Assembly (NCBI GenBank): GCA_963776565.1
Contig: CAVZNF010000015.1
Span: forward strand, 580,731 to 644,730
DNA from: GMQP-bins7 sp963776565
GTDB taxonomy: Bacteria; Actinomycetota; Thermoleophilia; Gaiellales; Gaiellaceae
DNA length: 64,000 nt
Direction: 5' to 3'
Shown here: in pieces, positions 26,852 through 36,606 of the stretch
Layout of the letters: each line of letters begins with the position of its first letter
Position numbering within the stretch: the first letter of the stretch is position 1
Notes under the pieces: model-generated
Told to the model about the DNA's origin: nothing
What the model saw: the letters and a program-made list of their open reading frames with translations, nothing else
The model's database searches: none
Made by a program: the position numbers and the translations under genes

Positions 26852-27886
26852 GTGACCAAGCTCGTCTTCATCACCCAGCAGGTCGACCCCGGTCACCCCG
26901 CGCTTGCCGCCACGGTCCCGAAGATCCGCGCGCTCGCGGAGCTCGTCGACGAGGTCGTGGTGCTCGCCGACGGCGCGGTCGAAGGCGTTCTTCCGGAGAA
27001 CTGCCGCGTGCGCACCTTCCGGGCGCCGCACAAGGCACTCCGTGGAGCGCGCTTCGAGGCCGCTCTGACCCGTGAGCTAACCGGGCTTCGGGGTGGCGCT
27101 GTCGTCGCGCACATGTGCCCGATCTATGCCGTTCTGGCCGGTCCACTCGTTCGGCCGCTGCGCATTCCGCTCGTCCTGTGGTTCACGCATTGGCGCGCGA
27201 GCCGTCTGCTGCGAGCTGCCGAGCGCATGTCGACCGCGGTGACGAGCGTCGACTACCGCTCGTTTCCCGTTTCGTCGAGGAAGCTCCGCGCGATCGGCCA
27301 CGGGATCGACCTCGACGAGCTTCCGTGCTCTCCGCCGCGTCAAGGGCAGGGGCTGCGCCTGCTGGCGCTCGGCCGCTACTCCACCGCGAAGGGGCTCGAC
27401 GTCGCCGTCGCCGCAGTGCCGCTCGCAGGCGACGACGTGGAGCTGCACGTCCACGGCCCGACGCTCTCGGACGACGAGCGGGCACATCGAGCGGAGCTCG
27501 AGCAGGTCGTCTCCGAGCTGGGGCTCGAGGGACGTGTGACCATCGGGGATGCCGTTCCGCGGGCGGAGATCCCTGCGCTGTTCGCGACCCACGATGCGCT
27601 GGTCAACAACATGCGCGCCGGAGCTCCCGACAAGGTGGTCTACGAGGCTGCGGCAGCATGTCTGCCCGTGCTCGCGTCGAACCCGATCTTCGACGAGCTC
27701 CTCGATCCCGAGCAGCGATTCACGCGCTGGGATCCAGGAGCGCTCGCCGAGCGGATCCGCGCGCTCGGGGCGCTCACCATCGAGGAGCGCGCGATCCTTG
27801 GTCATCGCCTTCGTGAGCGGGTTGCGGCGGGTCATTCCGTGCAGTCGTGGGCGCGTGGCATCCTCGAGGCGGCGGGGCTCTCGTGA
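26852..27886 (+). CDS. Glycosyltransferase, GT4-like
   Basis: 344 residues, intact, from GTG 26852. It opens TKLVFITQQVDPGHPALAAT and has HMCPIYAVLAGPLVRPLRIP, LVLWFTHWRASRLLRAAERM, RAIGHGIDLDE at the hinge and LRLLALGRYSTAKGLDVAV in the donor half. The usual E-x7-E is changed to NNMRAGAPDKVVYEAAAACL (A/D in place of the first Glu), so it is a diverged GT4. It stands just downstream of repeat copy A, which may control it. A weak hexamer TCGTCT lies 8 nt before the start. Confidence 0.78.
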   Translation: MTKLVFITQQVDPGHPALAATVPKIRALAELVDEVVVLADGAVEGVLPENCRVRTFRAPHKALRGARFEAALTRELTGLRGGAVVAHMCPIYAVLAGPLVRPLRIPLVLWFTHWRASRLLRAAERMSTAVTSVDYRSFPVSSRKLRAIGHGIDLDELPCSPPRQGQGLRLLALGRYSTAKGLDVAVAAVPLAGDDVELHVHGPTLSDDERAHRAELEQVVSELGLEGRVTIGDAVPRAEIPALFATHDALVNNMRAGAPDKVVYEAAAACLPVLASNPIFDELLDPEQRFTRWDPGALAERIRALGALTIEERAILGHRLRERVAAGHSVQSWARGILEAAGLS

Positions 27887-28991
27887 TGGACGGCGTCGTG
27901 CTGCATACGCAGAAGGTCGCGGGCATCTCCGGCTCGGAGGCGCATCTCCTGCAGCTGCTTCCCGACCTGCGCGAGCGCGGCTGGGACGTTCGCTTCCTCA
28001 TGCTCCACGAGGACGAGCCCGGGGCGTGGGAGTTTGCAGACGCGCTCCGCGAGCGCGGCGTGCCGCTCGACGACATCCGGCTGCGGGCGGACGTCGATCC
28101 GATCGCGTTCGGAGAGGTGACGACGTACCTCGCACGCGCTCGCCCTCGGATCCTGCACACGCACCTCGTCCACGCCGACGCCTACGGACAGCTCGCCGGC
28201 TCGGTCGCTCGCGTCCCGTTTCGGCTGTCGACGAAGCACGGCTTCAACGAGTTCCGAGAGGGGCGCTGGTTCGGCTTCGCCGATCGCTCGGTGAGCTCGC
28301 TCGCGCACGTCCACATCGCCATCTCGCAGGGGCTCGCCCAGTACCTCGCCGAGACCGAGGGCTTCGCCGAAGAGGACTTCGAGATCGTCCACTACGGGAT
28401 CTCGGCAGACGGCGACGCGACGGCCTACGAGGGATCCGAGCCGCGCCTCCTCTGCATCGGCCGCCTCATCCCGATCAAGGGCCACCTCGTCCTGCTGCGC
28501 GCGCTCGCGCAGGCTCGCGCTCGCGTGCCCGGCGTGGCTCTGGACGTCGCCGGCCGCGGCCCGCTCGAGCCGGCGCTGAAGGCGTATGCCCGCGAGCTCG
28601 GTGTCGAAGAAGCGGTTCGGTTCCTCGGATTCGTCTCTCCGGTCCAGCGCGCGATCGAGGATGCAGCCGTCGTCGTGGTGCCTTCGCTCGGGCGAGGGCT
28701 TCGGGATGGTGGCGCTCGAGGCGATGGAGCGCGCGCGGCCCGTGATCGCGAGCGCGGTCGGGGGGCTCCCGGAGATCGTCGCGAGCGGCGAGACCGGGCT
28801 GGTCGTGCCGTCAGCGGATGCCGATGCGCTCGCCGACGCGATCGTCGAGCTGGCGGGCGACCTGCCCCGCGCGGCCGAGATGGGCGCAGCCGGGCGCGAG
28901 CGGGCCCTCTCCGAGCTTCACGCCCGAGCGCTGCGTCGAGCGCGTGGAGCAGCTCTACGGCGCGCGCTCGAACGCCGGCGCCGGCGTATAG
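27883..28991 (+). CDS. Glycosyltransferase, GT4 (two frameshifts)
   Basis: GTG 27883 overlaps the previous stop (ATG 27886 is the alternative). Motifs: VAGISGSEAHLLQLLPDLRE, ILHTHLVHADAYGQLAGSVA, STKHGFNEFREGRWFG, VHYGISADGDA, LLCIGRLIPIKGHLVLLRAL, then after a shift near 28690 GEGFGMVALEAMERARPVIA (E-x7-E) and SAVGGLPEIVASGETGLVVP. After a second shift near 28918 the tail TPERCVERVEQLYGARSNAG runs to TAG 28989-28991. About 368 residues. It overlaps the convergent GT-C gene by 37 bp. Confidence 0.78.
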
Positions 28992-30261
28992 CCGCTGCGG
29001 CGTTCGGCGAATGCGCTCCCAGGCTGAAGCCGATGCCCGCGGCGGCGAGGAGCGCGAGGAGGAAGTCCCACGGCACGCGATAGCGGGTCGCGCCGGCGAA
29101 GAGCATCGCGAGCGAGCAGTCTGGTAGGCGAGCAGGAGCAGCGCGAGGACGACGAAGCTGCGCGGGAGCGACGAAGAGCCCGGCGACGGCGAGCGCGTAG
29201 AGCGCGATCATGAACGCGGGCTCGACGATGCCACGGGCGGTGTCCCGCCATGTTCCGGCGCCCGGTCGACCCTCCGTCTCGAGGACGCTCGGGCTGCCAA
29301 AGCAGGCGGGTGGCCTGCACCGGCGAGACGAGCCTTCTCGCCGGGGTGCTCGCGCCAGAAGTCGACGACCTCTCCGCGGAAGAGCCGCATCTGCGCGCAC
29401 TCGTCGACCTTGACGATCCGGCCGGTCTCGCGATAGATCTGGCCGGCGTCCTGAGGGCTCGGCGGCGCGCCCGGCAAGCTGGCGGCACGTCGTCGATCCA
29501 GCCGCCGCGGTGCGAGCACGTCGTACGTGTTGAGGTTGTTCGCCTTCCACAGCGCTCGCGAGTCGGTCGTGATCGCGAAGCACCCGACGGAGACACGGTT
29601 GCGCGCGACCCACGGCGCGAGCACGAGCGCCGTGCTCGCGCAGACGACGAGCAGCGCGGCGAGCCCGTGGTGGGCGAAGCCGAGGCGAACCATGAGCCAG
29701 AGTCCGAGCACGAGTGGAAGGAGGATGAGCCGCGCGTTGCCGAGGATCGCGACGCCGACGACGGCGCCGAGCGCGGCAGCCAGCCAGAGCGATCGGCCTC
29801 GTTCGGCGGCGAGAGCGCGACGAGGACGATCGCCGCCGCGAGGAGCTGGTCGAGTATCTCGCGGTTGAGGTGGACGTCGTGCCAGACGAGGTACGGATGC
29901 AGCGTCGCCAGGAGCGCGCCGCCGAGGCGATCCCGGTCGAGACGCAGCCGCGTCCCGATCGCGATAGACGACGAGCGCCGTGAGCGACGCGACCGACGAT
30001 CTGCGCCGCTCCCGACGGCGAGCCACGACCGCTCGAACCCAGTAGATCGGGATGAGGAAGAAGCCGTAGAGCGGCTGCGTGTACGCGGACGGGACGCCCG
30101 GGATGAAGCCGAACGTGCCGCTGTCGAGGAACGTCAGTCGCGAAGTCGTCGCTCTTGTCCGTGTACGCGGCGAGGATTCTCGCGCTCGTACAGAGCGCCG
30201 CAGGCGCGGAGTCCGGCCGCCAGCGCGAGCACGAGAAGCGGATGACGTCGACGGTGCTCAC
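28955..30261 (-). CDS. Membrane glycosyltransferase, GT-C/ArnT-like (many frameshifts)
   Basis: From GTG 30261 the pieces, in several frames, include LATLHPYLVWHDVHLNREIL (ArnT/PMT-type loop after the first helices), LWLAAALGAVVGVAILGNAR, LILLPLVLGLWLMVRLGFAH, LLVVCASTALVLAPWVARNR, FAITTDSRALWKANNLNTYD, AFMIALYALAVAGLFVAPAQ, ALAMLFAGATRYRVPWDFLL (followed by ALLAAAGIGF). The sequence LAPWVARN and NTYD are usual in the ArnT/GT83-like group, which moves sugars from polyprenyl phosphate outside the membrane. At least six breaks are present. About 435 residues. The end at 28955 overlaps the convergent GT4. Confidence 0.65.
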
Positions 30262-30264
30262 GAC

Positions 30265-30277
30265 GAACGGTACGCGG
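30265..30277 (+). repeat. 13-bp direct repeat, copy 1
   Basis: GAACGGTACGCGG at 30265-30277 recurs at 30398-30410, at the two ends of a 151-bp divergent intergenic region. Copy 1 contains the minus-strand hexamer TACCGT (30267-30272), 5 nt before GTG 30261. Confidence 0.8.
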
Positions 30278-30397
30278 CGCTCACCGAGCACGCTGGACGT
30301 TCGCTCGGAGCGCGCTGTGCGAGCGTCGGTCATCTGAGGTGGGCGAGCCTCGATCAACGGTCGTTCCGCGTGTCGATGCGGTCGCCGCAAGTCGCGG

Positions 30398-30410
30398 GAA
30401 CGGTACGCGG
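30398..30410 (+). repeat. 13-bp direct repeat, copy 2
   Basis: GAACGGTACGCGG lies directly before GTG 30413 (2 nt apart). The rest of the region 30278-30397 shows no gene or strong structure. Confidence 0.8.
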
Positions 30411-30412
30411 TC

Positions 30413-31129
30413 GTGTCCTGCCACGTTGAGCGACCTCTCGACGACGCGGTGTGGGCGCGCTTCGCGGCGCTGCAGGAGGAGCGACCGGGCGGCTTCGCGA
30501 TCGCGGCGCTCGTGCGGCCTGCCGATGCCGAGGCGGGAGAGGACGAGCGCGCGTGGGTCGAGCGCGCCACGGATGCGGCGTCACGTGCGCCGCTCGGGCA
30601 CCACACGCACTGGACGGCGCCCGACCACGCCCGCCCGACAGGCGCTGCGACGGGAGCTCGCGTGCTGGAGGAGGGGCGAGCCCTGCGCGAGCACGGCTTG
30701 AAGCCGACGCTCTTCTGCGGCGGCGGCTGGTACACCGACGTCGAGGTGGCGGAGGCCTGCGCCGAGCTCGGCTACGTCGACTGCACGCTTCGAGCCCGCC
30801 GCCCGCCGTACCTGCCGGCTGGAGAGCGCTGGGCGACGCTCGCGGCGCCGGCCGTCGTCGAGCTTCCCTCGGGACGCGCGCTCGGTGCGATTCCGACGAC
30901 GCACTCGCTGGGAGACCTCGCCCGCTCCCTGGCTCGCCGTGAGCTGCCGCCAGTAGTCCACGTGTACTTCCACGACACCGATCTGCTGGATCGGCGCAGA
31001 CGAACGCTGCTGAGCGTCGTCCTCCGGCTCCTCGCGCGCCGCGCCCACGTCTCCGACCTCGACACGCTCAGTGCCCAGCTGCTGCCGGACGCCCCTCGCG
31101 TCGCGTGGGACGACGTGGCTCGGCTCTAA
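30413..31129 (+). CDS. Polysaccharide deacetylase-like protein
   Basis: 238 residues from GTG 30413. APLGHHTHWTAPDHARP (about 58-74) matches the His-rich metal motif of NodB-fold deacetylases, TLFCGGGWYTDVEVAEAC the following beta strand, and VVHVYFHDTDLLDRRRR (about 179-195) a later catalytic His region. The first catalytic motif TFDDG is not seen; CHVERPLDD near the N-terminus may replace it, or the enzyme may be inactive. It stands just upstream of the initiating transferase at 31140, and its stop codon is part of that gene's -10 hexamer. Confidence 0.62.
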   Translation: MSCHVERPLDDAVWARFAALQEERPGGFAIAALVRPADAEAGEDERAWVERATDAASRAPLGHHTHWTAPDHARPTGAATGARVLEEGRALREHGLKPTLFCGGGWYTDVEVAEACAELGYVDCTLRARRPPYLPAGERWATLAAPAVVELPSGRALGAIPTTHSLGDLARSLARRELPPVVHVYFHDTDLLDRRRRTLLSVVLRLLARRAHVSDLDTLSAQLLPDAPRVAWDDVARL

Positions 31130-31132
31130 GCT
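31127..31132 (+). promoter_or_regulatory. -10 hexamer TAAGCT, leaderless type
   Basis: TAAGCT stands 7 nt before GTG 31140. Its first three bases are the stop codon of the gene upstream. Confidence 0.5.
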
Positions 31133-31139
31133 TTCCGGC

Positions 31140-32651
31140 GTGTCGAAAGCCGCTCCGCCGGCGGAGACGTCGCATCCTGCTCCGACGCAGGGCGCCTCGG
31201 GACGTGACGTTCGCGCCTCTCGCCTCTACCTGCTCTCGCGCGGGCCGATCCTCTCCGTCGTACGCCGCGTTCTTTCCGTGGCGGCGCTCGTCGTCCTGGA
31301 CGTCATCGGGCTCGCGCTCGGGATCTACCTCGCGCTCGTCCTCCGCCAGGTCGTCACCGGCGACGGCGACGTGCTCTGGAGCTTGCTCTGGCGCGAGGGA
31401 CCGGCTGAATGGCTCAAGTTCGCCGCGCCGATCACCGTCCTCGTCTTCGCCCAGTCCGGGCTATACCGCCAGCGCGAGCTGAGGCCCGGCGCGGGTCGCA
31501 TTGTCGCCTGCCTCATCGTCGTCGCCCTCATCGTGCTGGCCTTCGGGCTGGGGACGGGGTACGACTTCTCGACGTCCGGCCTCATCCCGACGTCCGTCGT
31601 CGCCAGCGCCGTGACGATCGGTCTTCTCCGAGCCGCATACGAGTCCGCATCGCTCGAGGTCATGCGTGCGGCCGGGATCAGACGGCGGGTCGTCCTCGTC
31701 GGCGCGGGTGAGAGTCTCATCCGGCTGAAGAGCTCGCTCGCTGCGGCGCGCAGCGGGCTCACCTACGAGTTCGTCGGAGTCGTCGCGCCGGAGGCCGTTC
31801 CGGGGTTCCGGCTGCTCGGGTCACGCGCTGAGCTCCCGCTCGTGCTCGATCAGGTGCGGCCCGACGAGGTGATCCTCACGGAGGCCGACTTCGACGAGCG
31901 AACGGTCCTCGAGGTCGTCGAGCAGGCACATCGTCAGGGGATCAAAGTTCGTCTCGCGCCCGATACGACCGAGCTCCTCGTTCAGCGTGGCGAGTACGTT
32001 CCGGGACAGGGGGCGCCGCTCTTCGAGCTTCGCCCGCCGGTCCTGACGGGCTGGGACTGGGCGGTGAAGCGAGGTTTCGACCTTCTCGTGAGCATCCTCG
32101 TCATCGTGATCGGGCTGCCGCTCTGGCTGCTCATCGCCGCTGCCGTCAAGGTCGGCTCGCGCGGCCCGATCTTCTACGTCGACCGCCGGATCGGCGTCGG
32201 CGAGCGCGAGTTCGGGATGCTCAAGTTCCGGACGATGGTGGCCGAGGCGGCGACGCTGCAGCCGCGCCTCGAGGCCGAGAACGAGGCCGAGGGCGCGCTG
32301 TTCAAGATCCGTGACGATCCGCGTGTCACGCGCGTCGGCAGGTTCCTCCGCCGCTTCTCTCTGGACGAGATTCCACAGGTCGTCAACGTGGTGAAGGGCG
32401 AGATGAGCCTCGTCGGACCGCGCCCGCTTCCGCTGCGTGACTACGAGCTCCTCGAGGATTGGCACCGAGCGCGGTATCGCGTGCTTCCGGGGATGACCGG
32501 CCTCTGGCAGATCTCGGGCAGGTCGGGGCTCTCGTTCGACGATCTCGTGCGGCTCGACTTCACGTACCTCGAGAACTGGTCGATCTGGCTCGACGTCACG
32601 ATCATCGCGAAGACCATTCCGGCCGTCATCGCGCGGCGTGGTGCGTACTGA
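31140..32651 (+). CDS. Undecaprenyl-phosphate sugar phosphotransferase, long WbaP-like form
   Basis: 503 residues from GTG 31140. About four transmembrane helices (45-150) precede a Rossmann-like module (RRVVLVGAGESLIRL, about 180-195), as in WbaP/EpsE-type enzymes with PF13727. The catalytic PF02397 domain starts near 295: WAVKRGFDLLVSILVIVIGL, FYVDRRIGVGEREFGML, KFRTMVAEA, RRFSLDEIPQVVNVVKGEMS, LVGPRPLPLRDYE and PGMTGLWQISGRSGLSFDDL. It attaches the first sugar-1-phosphate to undecaprenyl phosphate. It begins an operon with a CgeB-like GT, a DPM1-like GT2 and a DUF2304 protein. Confidence 0.92.
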   Translation: MSKAAPPAETSHPAPTQGASGRDVRASRLYLLSRGPILSVVRRVLSVAALVVLDVIGLALGIYLALVLRQVVTGDGDVLWSLLWREGPAEWLKFAAPITVLVFAQSGLYRQRELRPGAGRIVACLIVVALIVLAFGLGTGYDFSTSGLIPTSVVASAVTIGLLRAAYESASLEVMRAAGIRRRVVLVGAGESLIRLKSSLAAARSGLTYEFVGVVAPEAVPGFRLLGSRAELPLVLDQVRPDEVILTEADFDERTVLEVVEQAHRQGIKVRLAPDTTELLVQRGEYVPGQGAPLFELRPPVLTGWDWAVKRGFDLLVSILVIVIGLPLWLLIAAAVKVGSRGPIFYVDRRIGVGEREFGMLKFRTMVAEAATLQPRLEAENEAEGALFKIRDDPRVTRVGRFLRRFSLDEIPQVVNVVKGEMSLVGPRPLPLRDYELLEDWHRARYRVLPGMTGLWQISGRSGLSFDDLVRLDFTYLENWSIWLDVTIIAKTIPAVIARRGAY

Positions 32652-33857
32652 TGCGGACACCGAAGATCCTCGCTGCCGCCTCAGCGATCGACCTCGACTT
32701 CCGCTACGGCTGCACGCCGGCCTGGTGGCAGCTGTGGAAGGGGATGTACGAAGCCGGGGTCGACCTCGTGGTGACGCCGTATCGCGGGCGCCCGGTCGAG
32801 TCGCCGTGGTGGCGGACCGCGCCGAATCCCACATTTCGCGAGGGCGAGTCCTACCAGGCCGTCCGCGACGTGCTCGCGCGCGTGAAGGGCGACCGCTATC
32901 TGCGGCGGGCCGAGTCCAACCCGGACGAGTCGGCGCTCGACAAGCTCACTCGAGAGACGATCTCGCGCTGGGTGACGCCTCGCTGGAAGAAGCACCTCGA
33001 GACGCCTCGTCGAGACGGAGAAGCCCGACGCCGTCGTCGTCTTCACGATCCCGATGGCGCATCTCCGCGGCATCCCGGATGCCTTGCGCGAGCGCTTCGG
33101 CATCCCGATCGTCTTCTACGACGGCGACGTGCCGATGAGCCTGCCGGAGTACGGCGGCATGGACACGGGCTTCAACCCCTACCACGGTGCGGATCCGTGG
33201 GAGTACGACCTCGTGCTGTCGAACTCGGAGGGCGGGATCGGGAGGCTGCGCGAGCTGGGAGCACGCCGCGCCGAGGCGCTCTACTGGGGCGCCGACCCGG
33301 AGTTCTTCGCTCCCCAGGACGTCGAGAAGGAGGTCGACGTCTTCTTCTACGGCTACGGCGACAAGTTCCGGCGCGACTGGATGAAGGCCATGGTCGGCGA
33401 GCCCTCGCGCGTCGCGCCCGAGCTCGACTTCGCGCTCGGCGGTCTCGACTTCCAGGGTGACACCGGGGAGGCGCGGACGATCGGCGACATCCCGTTCAAC
33501 CTGTTCGCTCGCGCGATCTCGGCGGCACGCGTCAACCTCAACATGACGCGCCGCCCGCACGCCACGGTGGCCGGCTCGTCGACCGCGCGACCGTTCGAGC
33601 TCGCTTCGTCCGGCGCCGCGATCGTCTCGAACCCGCACGAAGGGATCGAGCGCTGGTTCGAGCCAGGGCGCGAGCTCGTGATCGTCGAGAGCGCCGAGGA
33701 TGCCGTGGCCGCGTACCGCGAGCTCGTCGCCGACCCCGGGCAGGCCGAGGAGATGGGGAGACGCGCCCGCGAGCGCGTGCTGGACGAGCACACGTATGCC
33801 CATCGCGCGCGGAGGCTCCTCGAGCTCGTCGGGCTCGAGGCCGGAGTCGCCGCGTGA
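32651..33857 (+). CDS. Glycosyltransferase, CgeB-like/GT-B (one frameshift)
   Basis: ATG 32651 overlaps the previous stop as TGATG: MRTPKILAAASAIDLDFRYG. After a shift near 33003 (an extra C in GAGACGCCTCGTC) it continues with AVVVFTIPMAHLRGIPDALR, IPIVFYDGDVPMSLPEYGGM, LVLSNSEGGIGRLRELGARR, ALYWGADPEFFAPQDVEKEV, VDVFFYGYGDKFRRDWM and STARPFELASSGAAIVSNPH. The last motif (ARPFELASSGA) and the ADPEFFAP loop are typical of PF13524 CgeB-like transferases. About 401 residues. Confidence 0.78.
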
Positions 33858-34582
33858 GCGAAGGCCGGCTCGTCGCCATCGTCCCCGCGTGGAACGAGTC
33901 CGGCGCGATCGGTGGCGTCGTCGACGAGATCCGCGCCTTCGACGCGCGCATCGACGTCGTCGTCGTGGACGACGCCTCCAGCGACGACACCGCGTCGGTC
34001 GCCCGAGCCCACGGCGCGACGGTGCTCGGGCTGCCGTTCAACGTCGGCATCGGCGGCGCGGTGCAGACGGGGTTCCGGTACGCGCGTGACGAGGGGTACG
34101 AGGTCGCCGTTCGCCTGGACGGAGACGGGCAGCACGACGCCTCCGAGCTCGGGAAGCTCCTCGGCCCGATTCACGCGGGCGACGCCGACTTCGTGGTCGG
34201 CTCGCGCTTCGTCGACCCGGGTGGGACGTATCGGCCGCCCTTCGCGCGCAGAGTCGGGATCGGCGTCTTCGCGCGACTCGTCTCCCTGCTCGGCGGGCAG
34301 CACGTGACCGACACGACCTCCGGCTTCGCCGCGCTCAACCGCGCCGGAATCGAGCTCTTCGCCGTCGAGTATCCGCACGACTATCCGGAGGTGGAGGCCA
34401 CGCTCGTCGCGTTGCGCAGCGGGCTACGGCTGAGGCAGGTGCAGGTCGACATGCGCGAGCGGCAGGCCGGGACCTCGTCGATCACGTTCGTCCGGTCGCT
34501 CTACTACATCGTCAAGGTCATGCTCGCCCTGCTCGTGGCCAGCCTCCGGCGCTATCCGCGGCTCGAGACCGCTCGCCGATGA
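33854..34582 (+). CDS. Glycosyltransferase family 2, DPM1/polyprenyl-phosphate type
   Basis: 242 residues, intact; the GTG overlaps the previous stop. LVAIVPAWNESGAIGGVVDE, VVVVDDASSDDTASVAR, FNVGIGGAVQTGFRYARDEG, VRLDGDGQHDASELGKLL (the LDGDGQHD motif of dolichol/polyprenyl-phosphate transferases) and DTTSGFAALNRAGIELFAV mark this group. It probably makes polyprenyl-phosphate-linked sugar for the GT-C enzymes. The following DUF2304 protein is commonly paired with this enzyme type. Confidence 0.88.
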   Translation: MSEGRLVAIVPAWNESGAIGGVVDEIRAFDARIDVVVVDDASSDDTASVARAHGATVLGLPFNVGIGGAVQTGFRYARDEGYEVAVRLDGDGQHDASELGKLLGPIHAGDADFVVGSRFVDPGGTYRPPFARRVGIGVFARLVSLLGGQHVTDTTSGFAALNRAGIELFAVEYPHDYPEVEATLVALRSGLRLRQVQVDMRERQAGTSSITFVRSLYYIVKVMLALLVASLRRYPRLETARR

Positions 34583-34941
34583 CTCCGATTCGCGCGTCGA
34601 TCGCCGGCGCCGTCGCCTCGATCATCCTGATCCTCGTCGTCGTCGAGCTCGTCCGGGGGCGGCGGCTGAAGGAGCGGTATGCGCTGCTCTGGCTCGCGAC
34701 GGGAGTCGTCCTGCTCGTCCTCTCCCTCTGGCGCGAGGGCCTGAACACGATCGCCGGCTGGCTCGGCGTGACGAGCTACCCGCCGGCCGTGCTCTTCGCG
34801 GTCGCGACGCTCTTCATCTTCCTCGTGCTCCTGCACTACTCGACGGTCATCTCGCGGCTCACCGACGAGAACGTCGATCTCGCGCAGCGGATCGCACTGC
34901 TCGAGGAGCGGCTCAGCCGCGAACGGCGACCGGAAGGCTGA
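34579..34941 (+). CDS. DUF2304 small membrane protein
   Basis: 120 residues, coupled by ATGA to the GT2 gene. Three hydrophobic helices (about 8-26, 36-52 and 67-88) are followed by an amphipathic tail rich in Glu/Arg/Leu (EENVDLAQRIALLEERLSRE), probably a short coiled coil. The sequence RRLKERYALLWLATGVVLLV matches DUF2304 (PF10066). Members sit next to polyprenyl-phosphate glycosyltransferases and may anchor or regulate them. The end overlaps a convergent GT-C gene by 29 bp. Confidence 0.82.
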   Translation: MTPIRASIAGAVASIILILVVVELVRGRRLKERYALLWLATGVVLLVLSLWREGLNTIAGWLGVTSYPPAVLFAVATLFIFLVLLHYSTVISRLTDENVDLAQRIALLEERLSRERRPEG

Positions 34942-36606
34942 AGGCGAAGACGTCCCCGGCCTCCGGGTCGTCGATCCAGTTCGTGCCGACGCCCACGCGG
35001 TAGGTCGCCGTCGGCGGCGCGGAGTCGTCGACGAACGAGAGGTCTCGCGTCGTCGCGATCGGCTCGCTGCGCAGCAGGCAGTACCAGGCGACGTCGCCGG
35101 AGAGGAGGCACTCGTGTCGTCGCCCGGCCCGTCGTGGCGATAGACGCGGTAGAAGACGTCGGCGCGCCACGGCTCCGCCGCTCGTCCACGTGAGTCGTCG
35201 AGCCGAGCCGTCGCGCTCGCACGTCGAACTGCGACGCCGTCGTCGACGGGCGTGAGGATGTTCCCGCCCTCGAAGTCCTGGACGACGGATGTCGTCGGCG
35301 GCGGCTCCGAGCGGCGACGAGAGCACGATCGCGACGCCGGGGATGCAGGACGGTCGCGACGGCTGCGACGGCGATCCAGCGAGGCGCGACGCTCGCGCTC
35401 GACGACCGGCGTCGCACGCGTTCACCGAGTCGTCGCGCCAACGTCGGCACCAGGAGCGGGATCGACGCGAACAGCAGCAGGTACGCCGGCCAGGCGGGCA
35501 TGAGCAGGCGCCAGAACGTGTTCGCCTCGATGTCCGCTCGCTCGGAGAAGCCCTTCACGACGAGGAAGGCCCGAGCCACCCCGCGAGCAACGCCGCGATC
35601 GCGCCGCGGCGCACGCGAACGACGGCGATGAGGCCAGCGAACGGCGCCCACTGCGCGAGCCGCGCGCTCCAGAAGAACTCGCGCAGGTGAGTCCATCTGC
35701 ATGCGCCAGTGGTCGAAGTCGAGTTGGAAGTAGCGGTCGAGCTTGAGGTCGAGCGCCAGAGGCCGCGTGCCCGCCGCGAGCCTCGTCTGCTCGAGCGCGA
35801 ACGCGGGGATCTCACCGAGCCCTCGCACCTTCCAGAAGCAGGAGGACGAGGAGCGCGGGAACGATCGCCGCGCCGCACGCGAGCCCTTCGCGCCAGCGGC
35901 GTGCGACGACGTACGCCAGCACGGCACCGCCGGCGACGAGCAGGTTCGGCGGCTTGAGTGCCGCCGCGCGCGCCGATCAGGACGCCGGCGAGCACGGCAT
36001 CGCGTGACCCGGCCCGGCGAAGCGAGCGCACGACGAAGAGCACGGCGGCGAGCGACGAGCACCATCGAGGGGAAGTCCGCCATCGCCGTGAGCCCGAGCG
36101 CCTGCGGGAGGAACTGCTCGCTCCAGCGCTCGTGGTAGCGATCGACGAAGAGCGGGATCACCGCGAACGGAGCGACCACCCACAGCAGCGACGCCCAGTA
36201 GCCGAGCAGGCGACCGCCGATGTGCGACGCGATCCCGTAGACGCAGAGCAGCGCGACCGGGCCGAGGACGAGCACCTGCGCGACGACGAGCGCGGGAAGC
36301 GCCTGCACGTACGTCGGGCCGGTCGCCCAGGTGACGGGCGCCTGGACGGCAGGCCAGAGGTAGCCGATCTCGGTCGGCGGGAGGTCGCGCTGGCCGAGGA
36401 GCCAGCCCGTCGTCGTCATCCAGATCTGGTCGCCGCCCTGGAACCAGACCCAGCCGTTGTGGGCGACCGAGAGCGCGAGGACGAGGGTCGCCGCAATCTG
36501 CGCGGCGATCGAGCGTTCCGAGAACCGCGCGCGGCCGCTCGAGCAGGCGATCGACCGTGCGTCCGCCCCAGCGCGCAGCGGCGAGGACGCTACGTCGTGC
36601 CGACAC
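34913..36606 (-). CDS. Membrane glycosyltransferase, GT-C-like (many frameshifts)
   Basis: GTG 36606 overlaps the end of the Fcl-like gene. Pieces: IAAQIAATLVLALSVAHNGW, VWFQGGDQIWMTTTGWLLGQ (GGDQ stands where GT-C enzymes keep an acidic catalytic residue), EIGYLWPAVQAPVTWATGPT, LLGYWASLLWVVAPFAVIPL, FVDRYHERWSEQFLPQALGL, then EQTRLAAGTRPLALDLKLDR, FWRLLMPAWPAYLLLFASIP and a soluble tail AWYCLLRSEPIATTRDLSFV. The frame changes repeatedly between 35000 and 36050. About 564 residues. Likely uses a polyprenyl-phosphate sugar outside the membrane. Confidence 0.62.
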
